NCBI GenBank assembly: GCA_013339895.1
Contig: JABACO010000002.1
Span: 1,071,058-1,135,057, forward strand
Source: Ephydatia muelleri
Taxonomy: Eukaryota > Porifera > Demospongiae > Spongillida > Spongillidae
Length of the DNA: 64,000 nt
Direction: 5' to 3'
Shown: one piece after another, positions 22,401 to 32,239 of the stretch
Position numbering within the stretch: the stretch's first letter is position 1
How the letters are laid out: each line of letters opens with the position of its first letter
Translations under genes and position numbers: made by a program
The notes under the pieces: generated by a model
Seen by the model: the letters and a program-made list of their open reading frames with translations, nothing else
Told to the model about the DNA's origin: nothing
The model's database searches: none

Positions 22401-25400
22401 TACACGCAGGTGTTGTTCACATGAACAGGTGGTTAATTTATTCATACCACATCTCATTACAAAGAATGCTGATTGTGACAACCAATGATGTAACCTGACA
22501 TATTTGTGAAGTGATTTTTGCTAGATACCTGTAGCACTACAGCGTGACTCAATTAATTAAAGACGATACTATCCAGGGTGTGTGTGTGGAATTTAACCAG
22601 CTGGGTATTTGGAGGGATCTTGGAGGGTCCTCATGCAATTGACAGATATGCAAGCCACTATAATCCACAGCTGCCCAGATCTAACTGACATTTGTGTGTC
22701 CAGGAGGGAAGGCAGTGGGTGTGGTTTGGAGGGAAGGCAGTGGGTGTGGTTTGGAGGGAAGGCAGTGGGTGTGTTTGGAGGGAAGGCAGTGGGTGTTGTT
22801 TGGAGGGAAGCCAGTGGGTGTGGTTTGGAGGGGTGTACACCAACACTGAAGCAGTGGGTGTGGTTTGGAGGGGTTACTGAAGCAGTGCAGTATGGGCAAG
22901 TGGGTTTCCACACGTTCCATGAGGTATCCGCTGAGTCATGGAGCGAACATTTATGTAAGAGAGGAGAGGGGTAGGGAGGAGAGGGGTAGGGAGGGGAGGG
23001 GTAGGGAGGAGAGGGGTAGGGAGGGGTAGGATTAGAGGGGAGAGCCGGGATGGGGGGAGGGAGGGGTAGGAGGGGAGGTGGAGGGGGGGGGGGAGGGTGG
23101 TCGGAGGCAGAGGTTTAGAGGTAGGGAGGAGGGGGTAGGGAGGAGAGGGTAGGGAGGAGAGGGGTAGGGAGGAGAGGGGAAGAGGGAGAGGGGTAGGGAG
23201 GAGAGGGGTAGGGAGGAGAGGGGTAGGGAGGGGAGGGGTAGGGAGGAGAGGGGTAGGGAGGAGAGGGGTAGGGAGAGGAGGGATAGGGAGGAGAGGGGTA
23301 GGGAGGAGAGGAGAGGGGTAGGGAGGAGAGGGGTAGGGGAGAGGAGGGATAGGGAGGAGAGGGGTAGGGAGGAGAGGGGTAGGGAGGAGAGGGGTAGGGA
23401 GGGGAGGGGTAGGGAGGAGAGGGTAGGGGGGGAGGGGTAGGGAGGAGAGGGGTAGGGAGGAGAGGGGTAGGGAGGGGGAGGGGTAGGGAGGGGAGGGGTA
23501 GGGAGGGAGGGGTAGGGAGGAGAGGGGTAGGGAGGAGAGGGGTAGGGAGGGGAGGGATAGGGAGGGGAGGGGTAGGGAGGAGAGGGGAAGAGAGGAGAGG
23601 GGTAGGGAGGAGAGGGGTAGGGAGGAGAGGGGTTGAGTAAAGCCACTTGAGGGTGGAGTTGTTGGACAAGATTGAGCAATATGGTCTGGACCCCAAATTA
23701 TTAAGAATGCATAGTTTACGAGCAGGTAGTGCAACGGCCACACCTTGTTGTGTGGTGTGTGTAGTGTGTGTGTGTGGTGTGTGAGTGGGTGCGGTGTGTG
23801 TGTGGGTGTGGTGTGTGGTATGTGTGGTGTGTGTGGTGTGGTGTGTGGTGTGGTGGGGGTGTGTGCGTGGTGTGTGTGTGTGTGGTGTGTGTGGTGTGTG
23901 GTGTGGTGTGTGTGGTGTGTGTGTTGTGTGTGGTGTGCGTGTGTGCATGTGGTGTGTGTGTGTGGTGCGTGTGGTGCATGTGTGTGGTGTGGTATGTGTG
24001 CATGAGGTATGTGTGTGTGTGGTGTGTGTGGTGTGTGTGGTGTGGTGTGTGTGCCACAAAGCTTGCTGCATGCAGTCTAGTCACAGGGGGCGTGGTATTT
24101 GAGGGAGGTTAGGGGAGGAGGGAGGTTAGGGGAGGAGGGAGATATAGAGCTGCTCTCAATGATTGCAATGTTTGCAAGTAGACATATCCATTTGTAAGGT
24201 ACCACCAGTTTATGGCCACAACCATTTCCATTATTTAATTAGTATGTTGGTTGCCACAGGAACCTGAAATGAGATTCTAGTGGTATTGCATGACCAAATA
24301 AGGCAAGGATCAGTTCTGTATCATTACCAAAGCCCACCTCCCCTTGCACTCGGTGAACACCACCATCACCTCCTCCCTAACACGTCAGGTGAACACCACC
24401 ATCTCCTCCCTAACACATCAGGTGAACACCACCATACCCTTCTCCCTAACACGTCACTAATGGAGCCCCTCCCCCATCTTCCCCAAATCATCTCTGAAGT
24501 GACGAGTCCCCTAATCTCTCGCTAACCTACACCATCAGGTGTGGACAGCAAAACCTAAAATGGCCGACACTCGTACCTTCTTTGCCAGTTCCTCCCCTCC
24601 AACGATGTCTGCTCCTGCCTCTTTAGCCTCGGCTGCCTGCGCATCCTGGGTGGCGGATTGTGGGTGTGGTCACACAGCAGACAATCAGGTGAGGAGTGAT
24701 GGGGTGGGGATATGGCACAAGATGTGAATGGTGATGGTTGTGTGTGTGAACAGTGATGATGGTATTGTGAATGGTGTGTGTGAATGGTGGATGTGTGTGT
24801 GAATGGTGATGTGTGTGAATGGTGGTGATGGTGTGTGATGGTGGTGTGTGGTGTGTGGATGGTGTGTGTGTGGTGTGGATGGTGGTGATGTGTGGTGAAT
24901 GGTGATGTGGTGTGATGGATGATGATGGTGGAATGGTGATGTTGTGTGAATGGTGGTGTGTGTGTGAATGGTGATGATGTGTGTGTGAATGGTGAGGTGT
25001 GTGAATGGTGATGTGTGTGAATGGTGATGTGTGTGAATGGTGGTGATGTGGGTGAATGGTGATGTGTGTGAATGGTTGATGTGTGTGAATGGTTGATGTG
25101 TGTGAATGTGTGATGTGTGTGAATGGTGATGTGTGTGAATGGTGATGTGTGTGTATGGTGATGGTGTCCAAGGACTGACAATAGGTGATATCATTTCTGA
25201 AGAAGGAGCTACTGAAATCATCATCCAAAATAAAAACACTTCCAACTTAAGAACCTGATGACCTCATCTCGCTGTGCTGACGAAAACCCCGTGTATGGTG
25301 AGTGTGTAGGTATGATGTGTGTGGATGTGAATGGCATGGGGACCATTAGGTTCCATTGGGCTGTGAACGCTTCCTTCTGCACACCTGCGAACACTACCAA

Positions 25401-26114
25401 ACACAGCCTCCCGCCCCATTGTAGCCGTGGCAACGTGCAGTTGTTGATAACAGATACCCGTAAAGACACACTGGTTAACATCACGTGACCTGAATGCTTA
25501 CCTCTGCAAAGAACAGCACACTCCTAAGCTGCCCAAATGGGTATGGATACACCAGATTTCCTCTCAACGGATCCCGTGCTTTTCCCTGCAGAATTGAGAC
25601 CAAATATTTAACAACCTTGCAGAAGAAAGGCATCAATTGGACTTTCATCGTAACTTAAAGAATTGCACAAACAAAAAAACAAAAAAAACTCTTAGTGATA
25701 GCTGATAACTTCAATCAAGACCTTCCAGCTCTTAACTAGCTGCATTTTTCCGTGTATTTATAGCACGTACAGATGCCTACATGCATACTCTAATTAATTA
25801 CCACCTCAGTTGTGTCTCGTGGGACTCACCTTTTTGCCAGACATATTGCACTTGATGCTGAGTTCCACCGTCTCTTTCTCTGCGAACGAGTAGGCTCTTA
25901 GCGCTCTGATGGCGGTGTGTAAGTCGGTGGTCTCCGGAGTCGTGCGGTTGAGCAGGTACACCCTGCGACTTGTGTTCTCTACGGAAGACGAGGCGGGCTT
26001 TTCGGACGCCGCTGCCTCATTTGAAGCAGCTGCCGTAGCTAATCTCCTCCAAACGCTGGGGCGCATGAGAAGCGGGAAGGACTGAGCCATCTGCACGCTG
26101 CGTTGAGCAGCCAT
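17942..26114 (-). CDS. MRPL1: Mitochondrial large-subunit ribosomal protein L1 (uL1m), complete gene
   Basis: Eight minus-strand exons join without a frame break: 26114-25830, 25585-25502, 24645-24577, 19576-19459, 19344-19241, 19054-19028, 18733-18649 and 18018-17942. The total is 849 bases, 282 codons plus TAG. Every junction is GT-AG. The N-terminus (ATG 26114) is arginine- and alanine-rich, as expected of a mitochondrial presequence. Exon 1 gives the L1-family TAIRALRAYSF, exon 2 VYPYPFGQLRSVLFFAE, exon 3 AEAKEAGADIVGGEELAKK, exon 4 [10 protein letters not shown] and MPNPRKG, exon 7 [18 protein letters not shown], exon 8 FIERLVIS. uL1m forms the L1 stalk that handles deacylated tRNA at the mitoribosome E site. 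Intron 3 is about 5 kb and nearly all minisatellite; intron 6 lacks the foldback seen in the other copies. The candidate adaptor gene (28487-26375) lies upstream on the same strand, ending 261 bases before the ATG. Confidence 0.9.
18403..18499. repeat. Two tandem ~45-bp units 3' of the exon-7 region
   Basis: AGAGTGTACCCAAACGCTCT... and AGAGTGTACCCAAACCCTCT... each lead to TATACAGCTGTCATGACTAC. Copies A (3121-3170) and A'' (60365-60410) have a single unit, so this is a local duplication unique to A'. Confidence 0.7.
19394..19454. repeat. (CA)n microsatellite in MRPL1 intron 4
   Basis: Counterpart of the TG tract at 1393-1537, much shorter (about 60 bases) and with CCC and TAC interruptions. 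Confidence 0.9.
19770..19952. repeat. 16-bp minisatellite (GGAGAGGTGAGGAGGT), short array
   Basis: Reverse complement of the array at 1-1066, about 11 units. It ends at 19952, after which the sequence becomes unique (block C). Confidence 0.9.
20140..20372. repeat. GGAGGAGTGGGGAGGAGGAT minisatellite, copy C
   Basis: About nine units of 24-28 bp built on GAGGAGTGGGGAGGAGGATG plus GATG. The C' version (37687-38105) is at least twice as long and begins at an assembly gap. It lies in MRPL1 intron 3. Confidence 0.9.
20373..21336. other. Unique intronic sequence, MRPL1 intron 3
   Basis: About 1 kb of non-repetitive DNA conserved base for base in C' (38106-39060) apart from single-base changes. No ORF of note and no motif I can name. 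TATATAAGGGCC occurs near 21270 but without a gene behind it. Confidence 0.4.
21337..21745. repeat. ~360-bp segment flanked by TTTTATTCTATTTTTTATTC direct repeats
   Basis: About 40 bases (TTTTATTCTATTTTTTATTC, TATTTG, then TTTCTAGGG) occur at 21341-21384 and again at 21700-21739. In between is A+T-rich DNA including TTTATTCTATTGCATAGAAT. The pair also occurs in C' (39083-39125, 39447-39486). It may be a small insertion between long duplicated ends or a two-unit tandem remnant. Confidence 0.55.
21788..22360. repeat. 17-bp minisatellite CTGATTAACCCCCACAC, copy C
   Basis: About 33 units of CTGATTAACCCCCACAC and variants (CTGGTTAACCCC, TACCCTGATTAACC). A 26-base phrase (GCAGTGTATGGTCTTCCCTG plus flank) appears at its start and again inside at 22042, indicating a higher-order duplication. 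C' counterpart 39532-40092. Confidence 0.95.
22705..22880. repeat. GGGAAGGCAGTGGGTGTGGT minisatellite, copy C
   Basis: Seven units of about 25 bp ending TTTGGA. C' counterpart 40438-40610 with small deletions. Confidence 0.9.
22955..23633. repeat. 15-bp minisatellite GGAGAGGGGTAGGGA, copy C
   Basis: Around 45 units with GGGGAGG and GAGAGGAGGGATAGG variants. C' counterpart 40695-41462 is about 100 bases longer. The array is purine-rich on the plus strand and gives long meaningless proline/serine frames on the minus strand. Confidence 0.95.
23745..24052. repeat. GTGTGTGGT-type G/T repeat, copy C
   Basis: A 300-base GT-rich run of GTGTGTGGTGTG variants, ending at GCCACAAAGCTTGCTGCATG. C' counterpart 41570-41892. 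Confidence 0.9.
24340..24460. repeat. Three ~33-bp units with GGTGAACACCACCAT, copy C
   Basis: Units contain GGTGAACACCACCAT, a CTCCCTAACAC phrase and a CATCAGGT or CGTCAGGT link. C' has the same at 42190-42290. Confidence 0.8.
24722..25162. repeat. 16-bp minisatellite GGTGATGTGTGTGAAT in MRPL1 intron 2, copy C
   Basis: About 25 units of GGTGATGTGTGTGAAT and variants (GGTGGTGATG, GGTTGATG). C' counterpart 42560-42990. It sits between exon 3 (24645) and exon 2 (25502). Confidence 0.95.
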
Positions 26115-26374
26115 TTGACGTGCGCGCGCCAAAAACGAATAACTAATATTCGAGTAATATACCATGTACGTAACGAGGCTGGAAAAGGTACGCACTTCCA
26201 TTGAGAGTAAAGACAAAGTGATAAACACACACATGCAAAACGTAATGCTACAATCACACACATGCACACGTACAGTCACACATACACACAAACACACACC
26301 ACATAACATTAAATTCACGTCTGTTATCTCAGGAGCTGTTCACACCACAGAAGCAACGATGGCCCAATTTGCAG

Positions 26375-28487
26375 CTACCACCTCACCATCATCTCCTCCC
26401 TTTGGTCTGCATTGTACCCTTGTCTTGTCTGTTCCGTGTCAAAGTAGTCGTCCTCTTCACGAAGTTCAGAGGAATTACAACGTTCAAACCCACTGTCACC
26501 ACCACACTCTGCATCAAAGTTGGTTTCCTCGTCGTCATTGCTGGACATGTAGATCCACCCCAGCGGCTTGTTGCACGTGCCTTCTCCCCCACGAGCCATC
26601 ACCCTCATCAGGAGCATGGTCTACCTGCATGCAGTCACGTGCAAAGTGACCACACCCCTTCAAGCCATCACGTCCTCCTAGTTCCGTGGTCTCAGTGAAC
26701 GGCTTGCGTTGTGCGGTACTCTTAGAGTCTCCTGCCAACCCGTGCCTTGAATGAGGGGTTGCGCTCGTCTCCGTGGGAACATCTGCCAAGAACACATTCT
26801 CCTTGTCCATATTTTCGTAATCTTTGTCCACCCGCCTTGCACAGTTGTAAGCTCTTTGCCTCGGCACAACATCTGCCAAGAACACATCTTCCTCTTCTAT
26901 ATCTTCGTAATCTTTGTCCACCCGCTTCACGCAGTTGTAAGCTCTTTGCCTCGGCACAGGGTCCCCTTGTACATTAGCGTCTGTGACGGTCGTACCTACG
27001 GTTTGAGGGTGTGCTCTATTTAGAATGTCGTCTATGTCCTCATAGTCCTGGCTTCTCTTGGCAACCCGCTTGGAATCTTTGTGGCCTTGCGCTGGTGTGG
27101 AAGCGCCAGGTACAGGCTTTGCTATTATCACTTGGTCAGGGACATCTTCTGCCTTCATGTCCATATCTTCGTAGTCTGAATATATTCCAACGGCTTGTTT
27201 TAAATTGCTTTGGCTTCGACCTGCAGCCAACATTGGTGCGATTGTCCCTGTCTGTTTATCATGACTATCATCAACACCTCGTGGGGGTACAGGGGTCGGC
27301 TGGACTAAATCCTCAAGGTATTCCCAAACCTCTTCAGCCTCAGCCTGGCCACGCCCATTGCTGCACGATGCTTGACCACACCCCTCACTGGCAGGCATGT
27401 GGCTCATCGCCGTGGAGACAACCACGCGCACGTCGGGAAGAGCCACGGGGACAGTGCACACGACGGTGGGCTTCCCCTCCCCCGGTACAGAGCAGGTGAG
27501 CACGGTCGCCCTGGTTACCCTCGTTCAGCGTGACCACACAGTCGACGGCGCCCACCGGGGGGGCCCCCCCCACGGCGTTCTCGAGGACGCAGGCCTTGCA
27601 AGGGAAGGCGTTCGGAACGTGCATGGCGATGTCGGAGAGCGGGAGGAAGAGGTACTTGGGCTGGGTGGTGAGCTGGAGCTGGCATTTGAGGGGGAGGATC
27701 TTGTCCGTTCTGGTGCTCATGCTGAACATGGAGAGTCCCCTCACCTGTCCTCCCTTCACGTACATCTCCTTGACGACCAGGATCTCTCCCACTTGGACGG
27801 AGGTGTCGTAGGTCTTCCACCGGCTCCTGGCACACAGCACCTTGGGCATGGGGTTGGAGTGGACGATGCTGGTGACCCCGTAGAAACACCATCCCCAACA
27901 AGGCCACGCCCAGGTCGTCGCACGGGTCGTACAGGGGAGCGAAGCGCATCTCCGCGTCTAGAGGCACGTGGAATAGTTGGAAGTCCTTGTAGATGCACAC
28001 CACGACAGGAGCGTCCGTCATGCTGAGGACGTCCACCGCTGGAGGAGGGGGCTGGGGGAGGAGGGGTGTTGCCTGGTACCGTGTCCGACATCATGTGGAC
28101 CGTGACGGGGAGCTTGCTGTGGTAGAGCCTTGCGAAGTCGTGGAGGGTGAGGGCGTCCGTATTTTGTCCCGCGTGACTGTCTCCGTGAGTGCGAACACCA
28201 TTCTCTCCGGGTGGTGGAGGGGATATGGACTCGGACCACAGCGTGGACTTGAGCAGAGAGAGTAGATAGGATTCGGAGCTCTGCGGATACTCAGTCATCG
28301 TGTGCTCGCCGATCACGAGACAGGAGCGCCTTTGGAGTTTCTTCGTACTGAGGCCCGAGTCGTCAAACCCCTTGTACATGACCTCTTCGTCGGAAGAAGC
28401 GTTAGCGGCTGGCGACAGGCCTACTTCGACGCTTTTGGAGTGAAGCAGCTTCCTACCCCCTCCAAAACGACTATAGCGCGTGTTCAT
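26375..28487 (-). CDS. Candidate CABIT-type adaptor with tandem tyrosine motifs, copy C
   Basis: Single large minus-strand reading of about 700 codons from ATG 28487 to TAG 26375, broken by one-base insertions near 28050 (GGGGG), 27885 (AAA) and 27517 (CCC). The C' copy has one base fewer at each point and is open there. The first 100 residues are serine-rich. Then comes a beta-rich region beginning FARLYHSKLPVTVHMM and including VVVCIYKDFQLFHVPL and KYLFLPLSDIAMHVPNAFP, which resembles CABIT domains of the Themis/GAREM adaptors by eye only. The C-terminal half is acidic with repeated tyrosines: YSDYEDMDM, SQDYEDIDD, DKDYEDIEE, DKDYENMDK, DDYFDTE. Two of these come from a tandem duplication of about 40 residues sharing VPRQRAYNC and DVFLADV. 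YxxM and YxN are docking motifs for PI3K p85 and GRB2 SH2 domains. A cytoplasmic adaptor downstream of tyrosine kinases is inferred. Confidence 0.6.
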
Positions 28488-28639
28488 GGTTCAGTGTCGA
28501 GTCTGAGTGCTCTACAGTCATGCGTGGAGAGATGGTATGAATGATGCGCAGCTGTCATATTCATAAACACACCCATGCTCCGGCACAACACGATTGTTTT
28601 CTGTTTCCGCACCACATGCATCATCCTGGCTGTCTGTTC

Positions 28640-29304
28640 TACCATCACAGGGGCTGGGTCTACATCTTGATGCACCGGTCCATGAAGTTGCCATAAAATG
28701 GTGGCTTGGTATGGACACTTCCCAGGGATCCCAGTATGCACTTTGCCCTGGCAATGCCTTGACCCTCTGGGACATCATGCCACCACTTGTAAGCGTGGCG
28801 GTGATGTGGTGGTACGACAACACCCTTTGTGATGTTCTGGCTGAAACATGCCACCGGGCCCATCTTGGCATCCAAGTGGAAGCTGTCAATGACCCCACAG
28901 CCGATCATAGCCACACCCATCCTGCTGACCTTCTGTTGACTAACTGGACAACAGGCAAGACAGCTGCCTTTGATATCTCTGTAACCTCTCGGCTCAACAC
29001 ACATACCCTTATGGAAGCGGGAGTATCTGCAGGATCAGCTGCCCTTGCCAGTGAAGGCAGAAAACACAGGGCCAATTATGCAAAATGCAAAGAACTCGGC
29101 TGGTTGTGTGTTCCCCTGGTAGCAGATACTTATGGTGCATGGGGAAATGAGCTGTTGAAGCCTTCTCACAGCTGGCTTCTCGGCTTGCCACGCTTACATG
29201 CAGGCCCAAGTCGGCTGTACTTAGAGACATCTATGGCAGACTCAACCTCCATCTAGTGAGGGCCAATGCGACTGCCATCCTCACCAGATGTATTTTGAAT
29301 TAAC
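28640..29304 (+). pseudogene. C-terminal remnant of a retrotransposon polyprotein (RT-associated, RLE-like)
   Basis: Plus-strand reading with frame jumps. A zinc-knuckle-like LDPLGHHATTCKRGGDVVV (28750-28815) is followed by DVLAETCHRAHLGIQVE, HPADLLLTNWTTGKTAAFD and AGVSAGSAALASEGRKHRAN. After a shift near 29150 it continues FSQLASRLATLTCRPKSAVL, then RDIYGRLNLHLVRANATAIL, and TAA at 29304. The PAD...AAFDISVTS spacing fits a PD-(D/E)xK restriction-like endonuclease, and from recalled families this whole block is the end of invertebrate reverse-transcriptase ORFs. The RT itself is absent and the CGA-CAA-CAC stretch near 28820 is mutated, so it is dead. It starts about 150 bases upstream of the adaptor gene, divergent from it. 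Confidence 0.6.
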
Positions 29305-29310
29305 ATTAAC

Positions 29311-29381
29311 TATAGGCTATGTTTAAGATTGTACTCATGTGTATAATATACACATGAGTACAATCTTAAACATAGCCTATA
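29311..29381. repeat. Perfect 35-bp palindrome, 1-nt spacer
   Basis: Arms of 35 bases (TATAGGCTATGTTTAAGATT onward) around a single central A. It lies between the stop codon of the retrotransposon relic (29304) and the DUF7869 gene. The C' copy (47140-47210) is identical. As RNA it would form a 35-bp hairpin, but the one-base loop suggests a DNA joint or fused terminal inverted repeats. Confidence 0.9.
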
Positions 29382-29435
29382 CGCAGCGACCTTTGTGACA
29401 CTTGTGATAAGATTCTGGTCACACTGCGTCACAGT

Positions 29436-30953
29436 ATGTCAGATGAACAGAGAAAAAAGCTGAACCAGACGTACAACAAGCATCGTGACTCTGCCAAGCT
29501 TTTACGTGACCACTACATAGACAACATTGCCACAGCTGAACGAGAATGGAGAATGCTGAGCCAGAGGGATCGTGACCAAGTCCTGCAAAGCTTTACATCA
29601 CCACGCCCCCTTACAACACCTATGTTGGATATTCAAATGCAGTAGTACTCATTTGATTATTGCCAGCAAGTGGCCATCCCTTATAGCTCACAGCAACGAG
29701 GTCACTACTTCTTCAGGACGCCACGGAAGGTACAGGTATTTGGTGTGTGCTGTGAGCCACTCAAAAGACAAGTATTCTTTCTTATTGACGAGGCAGAGAA
29801 AATAGGTAAGGGAGCAATGTCAGTTGTAAGCCAAGTACATGCCTTTTTGAAGCTTCATAGTGTAGGAGAAAAATGTGTAACACTACAGGCAGACAACTGT
29901 GTGGGCCAAAATAAAAACTCTACTATGTTGTGGTACTTGGCATGGCGAGTTATAACAGGTCAGCATGACAGAGTTGAACTTAATTTCATGCTACCTGGTC
30001 ACACAAAATTTGTGCCAGATTCCTACTTTGGAATATTTAAAAAAACACTACCGACAACAAGACCATGTCGATGATATGTCTGATCTTGTTGAGTGCGTGA
30101 AGAAGTGTGGGTGCAATGTGACCTGTGTGCCACAGCAGTACCAGAATTGGGTGTATTACAACTGGAATGCTTTTCTGGACCAGTGGTTTGTACGTCCAGC
30201 TGGGTTTTCCATCTATCACACTTTTATTTTTGACAAAGAACATCCGGGTATAGTTAAAATGAAATTGTGGTCAGATCAAGTACCAAGAGATATGTCATTA
30301 CTTAAAGATGGGGTTACAGTCAGCAGCATTCAATACGCATACAGAGATGGGACAATGCCACGTGTTGTGTTACCCAAAGGCTTGACACAGCAAAGAGCAC
30401 AGTATCTGTATGATAACGTCAGTGAATTTGTCCATGACAAATCAAAGGTGATCAATGTGTGCCCCAATCCACAAGCAATCCCTATGGAGAGTGCAGATGA
30501 TGCAAACAAAGCTTCAACACATCTTGAAGAAGATCAACCTGGACCATCATCCACCTTTCTACCTGTTGTCAACAGTGAACATGAAGACTTAATATGCATT
30601 GACAGTGAGGACGGACAAAAACCTGGCAGGATACGCAGATGTAGAGCAGAATTGAACTTGGTGTATGTGTGCCCATTGTGTGAGAAGAAGTATGCCAGCA
30701 ATCAAGCTCTTTATCTGCACAAACGAAACAAACACAACATACCTCACAGCAAAACGAAGGAGGGGTGAAAGAGGAGAGTGAGACCAGCTGCCAAGAAAAA
30801 GTAAGCCAACCACCATCAGGAAACAAGAAAAGAAAAAGGTCAGAAATAGAACTGCTGTTTTCGTGTAAGGCATGTGGCAACAAATATGGGAGTCAAAGTG
30901 CACTGTATACCCACACCAAGATAAAACATCCTCCACCCAAGCAGGCCAAATAA
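29436..30953 (+). CDS. DUF7869-like transposase-derived protein with C2H2 fingers (frame-broken)
   Basis: The N-terminus MSDEQRKKLNQTYNKHRDSA (29436) is basic and coiled. After a shift near 29640 comes RTPRKVQVFGVCCEPLKRQV, IDEAEKIGKGAMSVVSQ, LQADNCVGQNKNSTMLWYLA and MLPGHTKFVPDSYFGIFKK. These are hallmarks of DUF7869 proteins, thought to carry an RNase H-like fold from a transposase; the spaced Asp residues (ADNCVGQ, KFVPD) are candidates for metal ligands. A shift near 30050 restores the frame as DMSDLVECVKKCG, running to 30768. The C-terminus has one C2H2 finger (CPLCEKKYASNQALYLHKR), and in the next frame a second (CKACGNKYGSQSALYTHTK, to 30953). The C' copy matches up to the N gap at 48001. 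Function inferred only; likely a degraded domesticated or mobile-element gene. Confidence 0.6.
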
Positions 30954-31074
30954 CCTGTAACAACTGGACTTATGTATTTTACTACTGTCTAAACAGATAA
31001 ATGGATAAACAGTTGATGTCACTAGGAGAGTGGCGATATTTGCAGAGTTTGAATTCAGTTGAACACGTGCTTAC

Positions 31075-31275
31075 CCAGTCAGGGGATACTTGTACGACAC
31101 CTGATACCACAACCAAACCTTTGCTATTGCTGGCGAGTAGCTGAATGCCACAGGTAGGGGGGAGGAGGTGGTGCCTGAAGGTTAGCAGTAGGGTTATCCT
31201 TCAGACTACAAGTGAGCTTCACGCCTTCACATGCTGTGATTCTCCCCAATCCCCTCCAGTTTGTGATCCTAAACC
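31075..31275 (-). pseudogene. Possible immunoglobulin-like exon
   Basis: A minus-strand window bounded by an acceptor (TTTAG, 31275) and donor (GG|GTAAGC, about 31075). One frame reads ACEGVKLTCSLKDNP and PPPPPYLWHSAT; the next frame continues NSKGLVVVSGVVQVSPDW. The LxC...W spacing resembles an Ig-like strand pair with a one-base frame break. Short, single exon, no partner exons found. Confidence 0.25.
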
Positions 31276-31289
31276 AGCATAAAGTGAAC

Positions 31290-32200
31290 AAGTCACAATC
31301 ATGACACATACATTTACCCATACTCGTACAAACACACATACAGTATACATACACACATATTTGTACATACACATAAATTCCAACAGTACTCTTACATACT
31401 CCTACATACAAACATGCATTCCCATACATCCACATGTACTCATACATACATACATAAATACCCCTACATGCACATACACTTGTACATACACACACTTTTA
31501 TATACACACATTCTACTAGAGTACACATGCACACATATACTCCATTCACAAATACTTATACGTACACACATATACCTACATTCACAAATACTTGTACACA
31601 CACACATACACCTACATGTACATACACAGATGTATACAAATACACATACAGTACATGCTTCTAACACACAATGACAAACATACTCCTACGTTAACAAATG
31701 CTCCTACATGCGCACACTTGTATATACACACACTTCTATACAGGTATATACACATACTCCTACAACACATATCTACATACACAAATAATTTGTACATCCA
31801 TCCATACATACATACTCCTTCATATACACATAATCCTAGATACACACATAACTGGACACACACACGTATTGTACATGCACATATACTAATACATTGTACA
31901 CTGATACGCAAATACATCCACACATACTCCTACAGTACTCACACATACATATACGTACTACATACATATACCTACATTCACAGATACCTGCACATACACA
32001 CATACACATAAAGTACTCCTACAGTTGTATACTCCTACATGCACACACACACGTATACACATACAGTACTCTACTCTTACATACACACAATGGCATATAC
32101 TCATACTTTCATATTCACAAGTACTTATACATTGACCAATACCTGTACATAAACAAATATGCACATGTACACACTGCAGAGCCCCACTGTACATGTATGC
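31290..32200. repeat. Degenerate TACATACACAC / ACTCCTACA satellite
   Basis: About 900 bases dominated by ACATACACA, TACTCCTACAT and ACACATAC units of variable order. The repeat is too diverged for a fixed period. It marks the end of block C-type sequence in contig 2. Confidence 0.85.
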
Positions 32201-32239
32201 ACAGTGAACGTGTTTGTGGCATTCTATTAGATTAACATA

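Larger units (their letters stand above)
20140..30190. repeat. Block C: directly repeated at 37687-48000 (about 10 kb)
   Basis: The order, orientation and content of everything from the intron-3 minisatellites through MRPL1 exons 1-3, the adaptor gene, the retrotransposon relic, the 71-base palindrome and the DUF7869 gene recur about 17.8 kb further on. Offsets drift (17,740 near 20.5 kb; 17,834 near 26.2 kb) because minisatellite lengths and single-base indels differ. The second copy is bounded by N gaps on both sides. Most likely the alternative haplotype placed in line. Confidence 0.9.

Noticed and set aside
22874-24071. Long proline/serine frames on the minus strand (also 40414-41923) and His/Thr frames at 24555-25245
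   Set aside because: Translations of minisatellites lacking stop codons; no non-repetitive domain in any of them.
29009-29230. Minus-strand frames across 28518-29230
   Set aside because: They are shadows of the plus-strand retrotransposon relic, whose motifs are recognisable.
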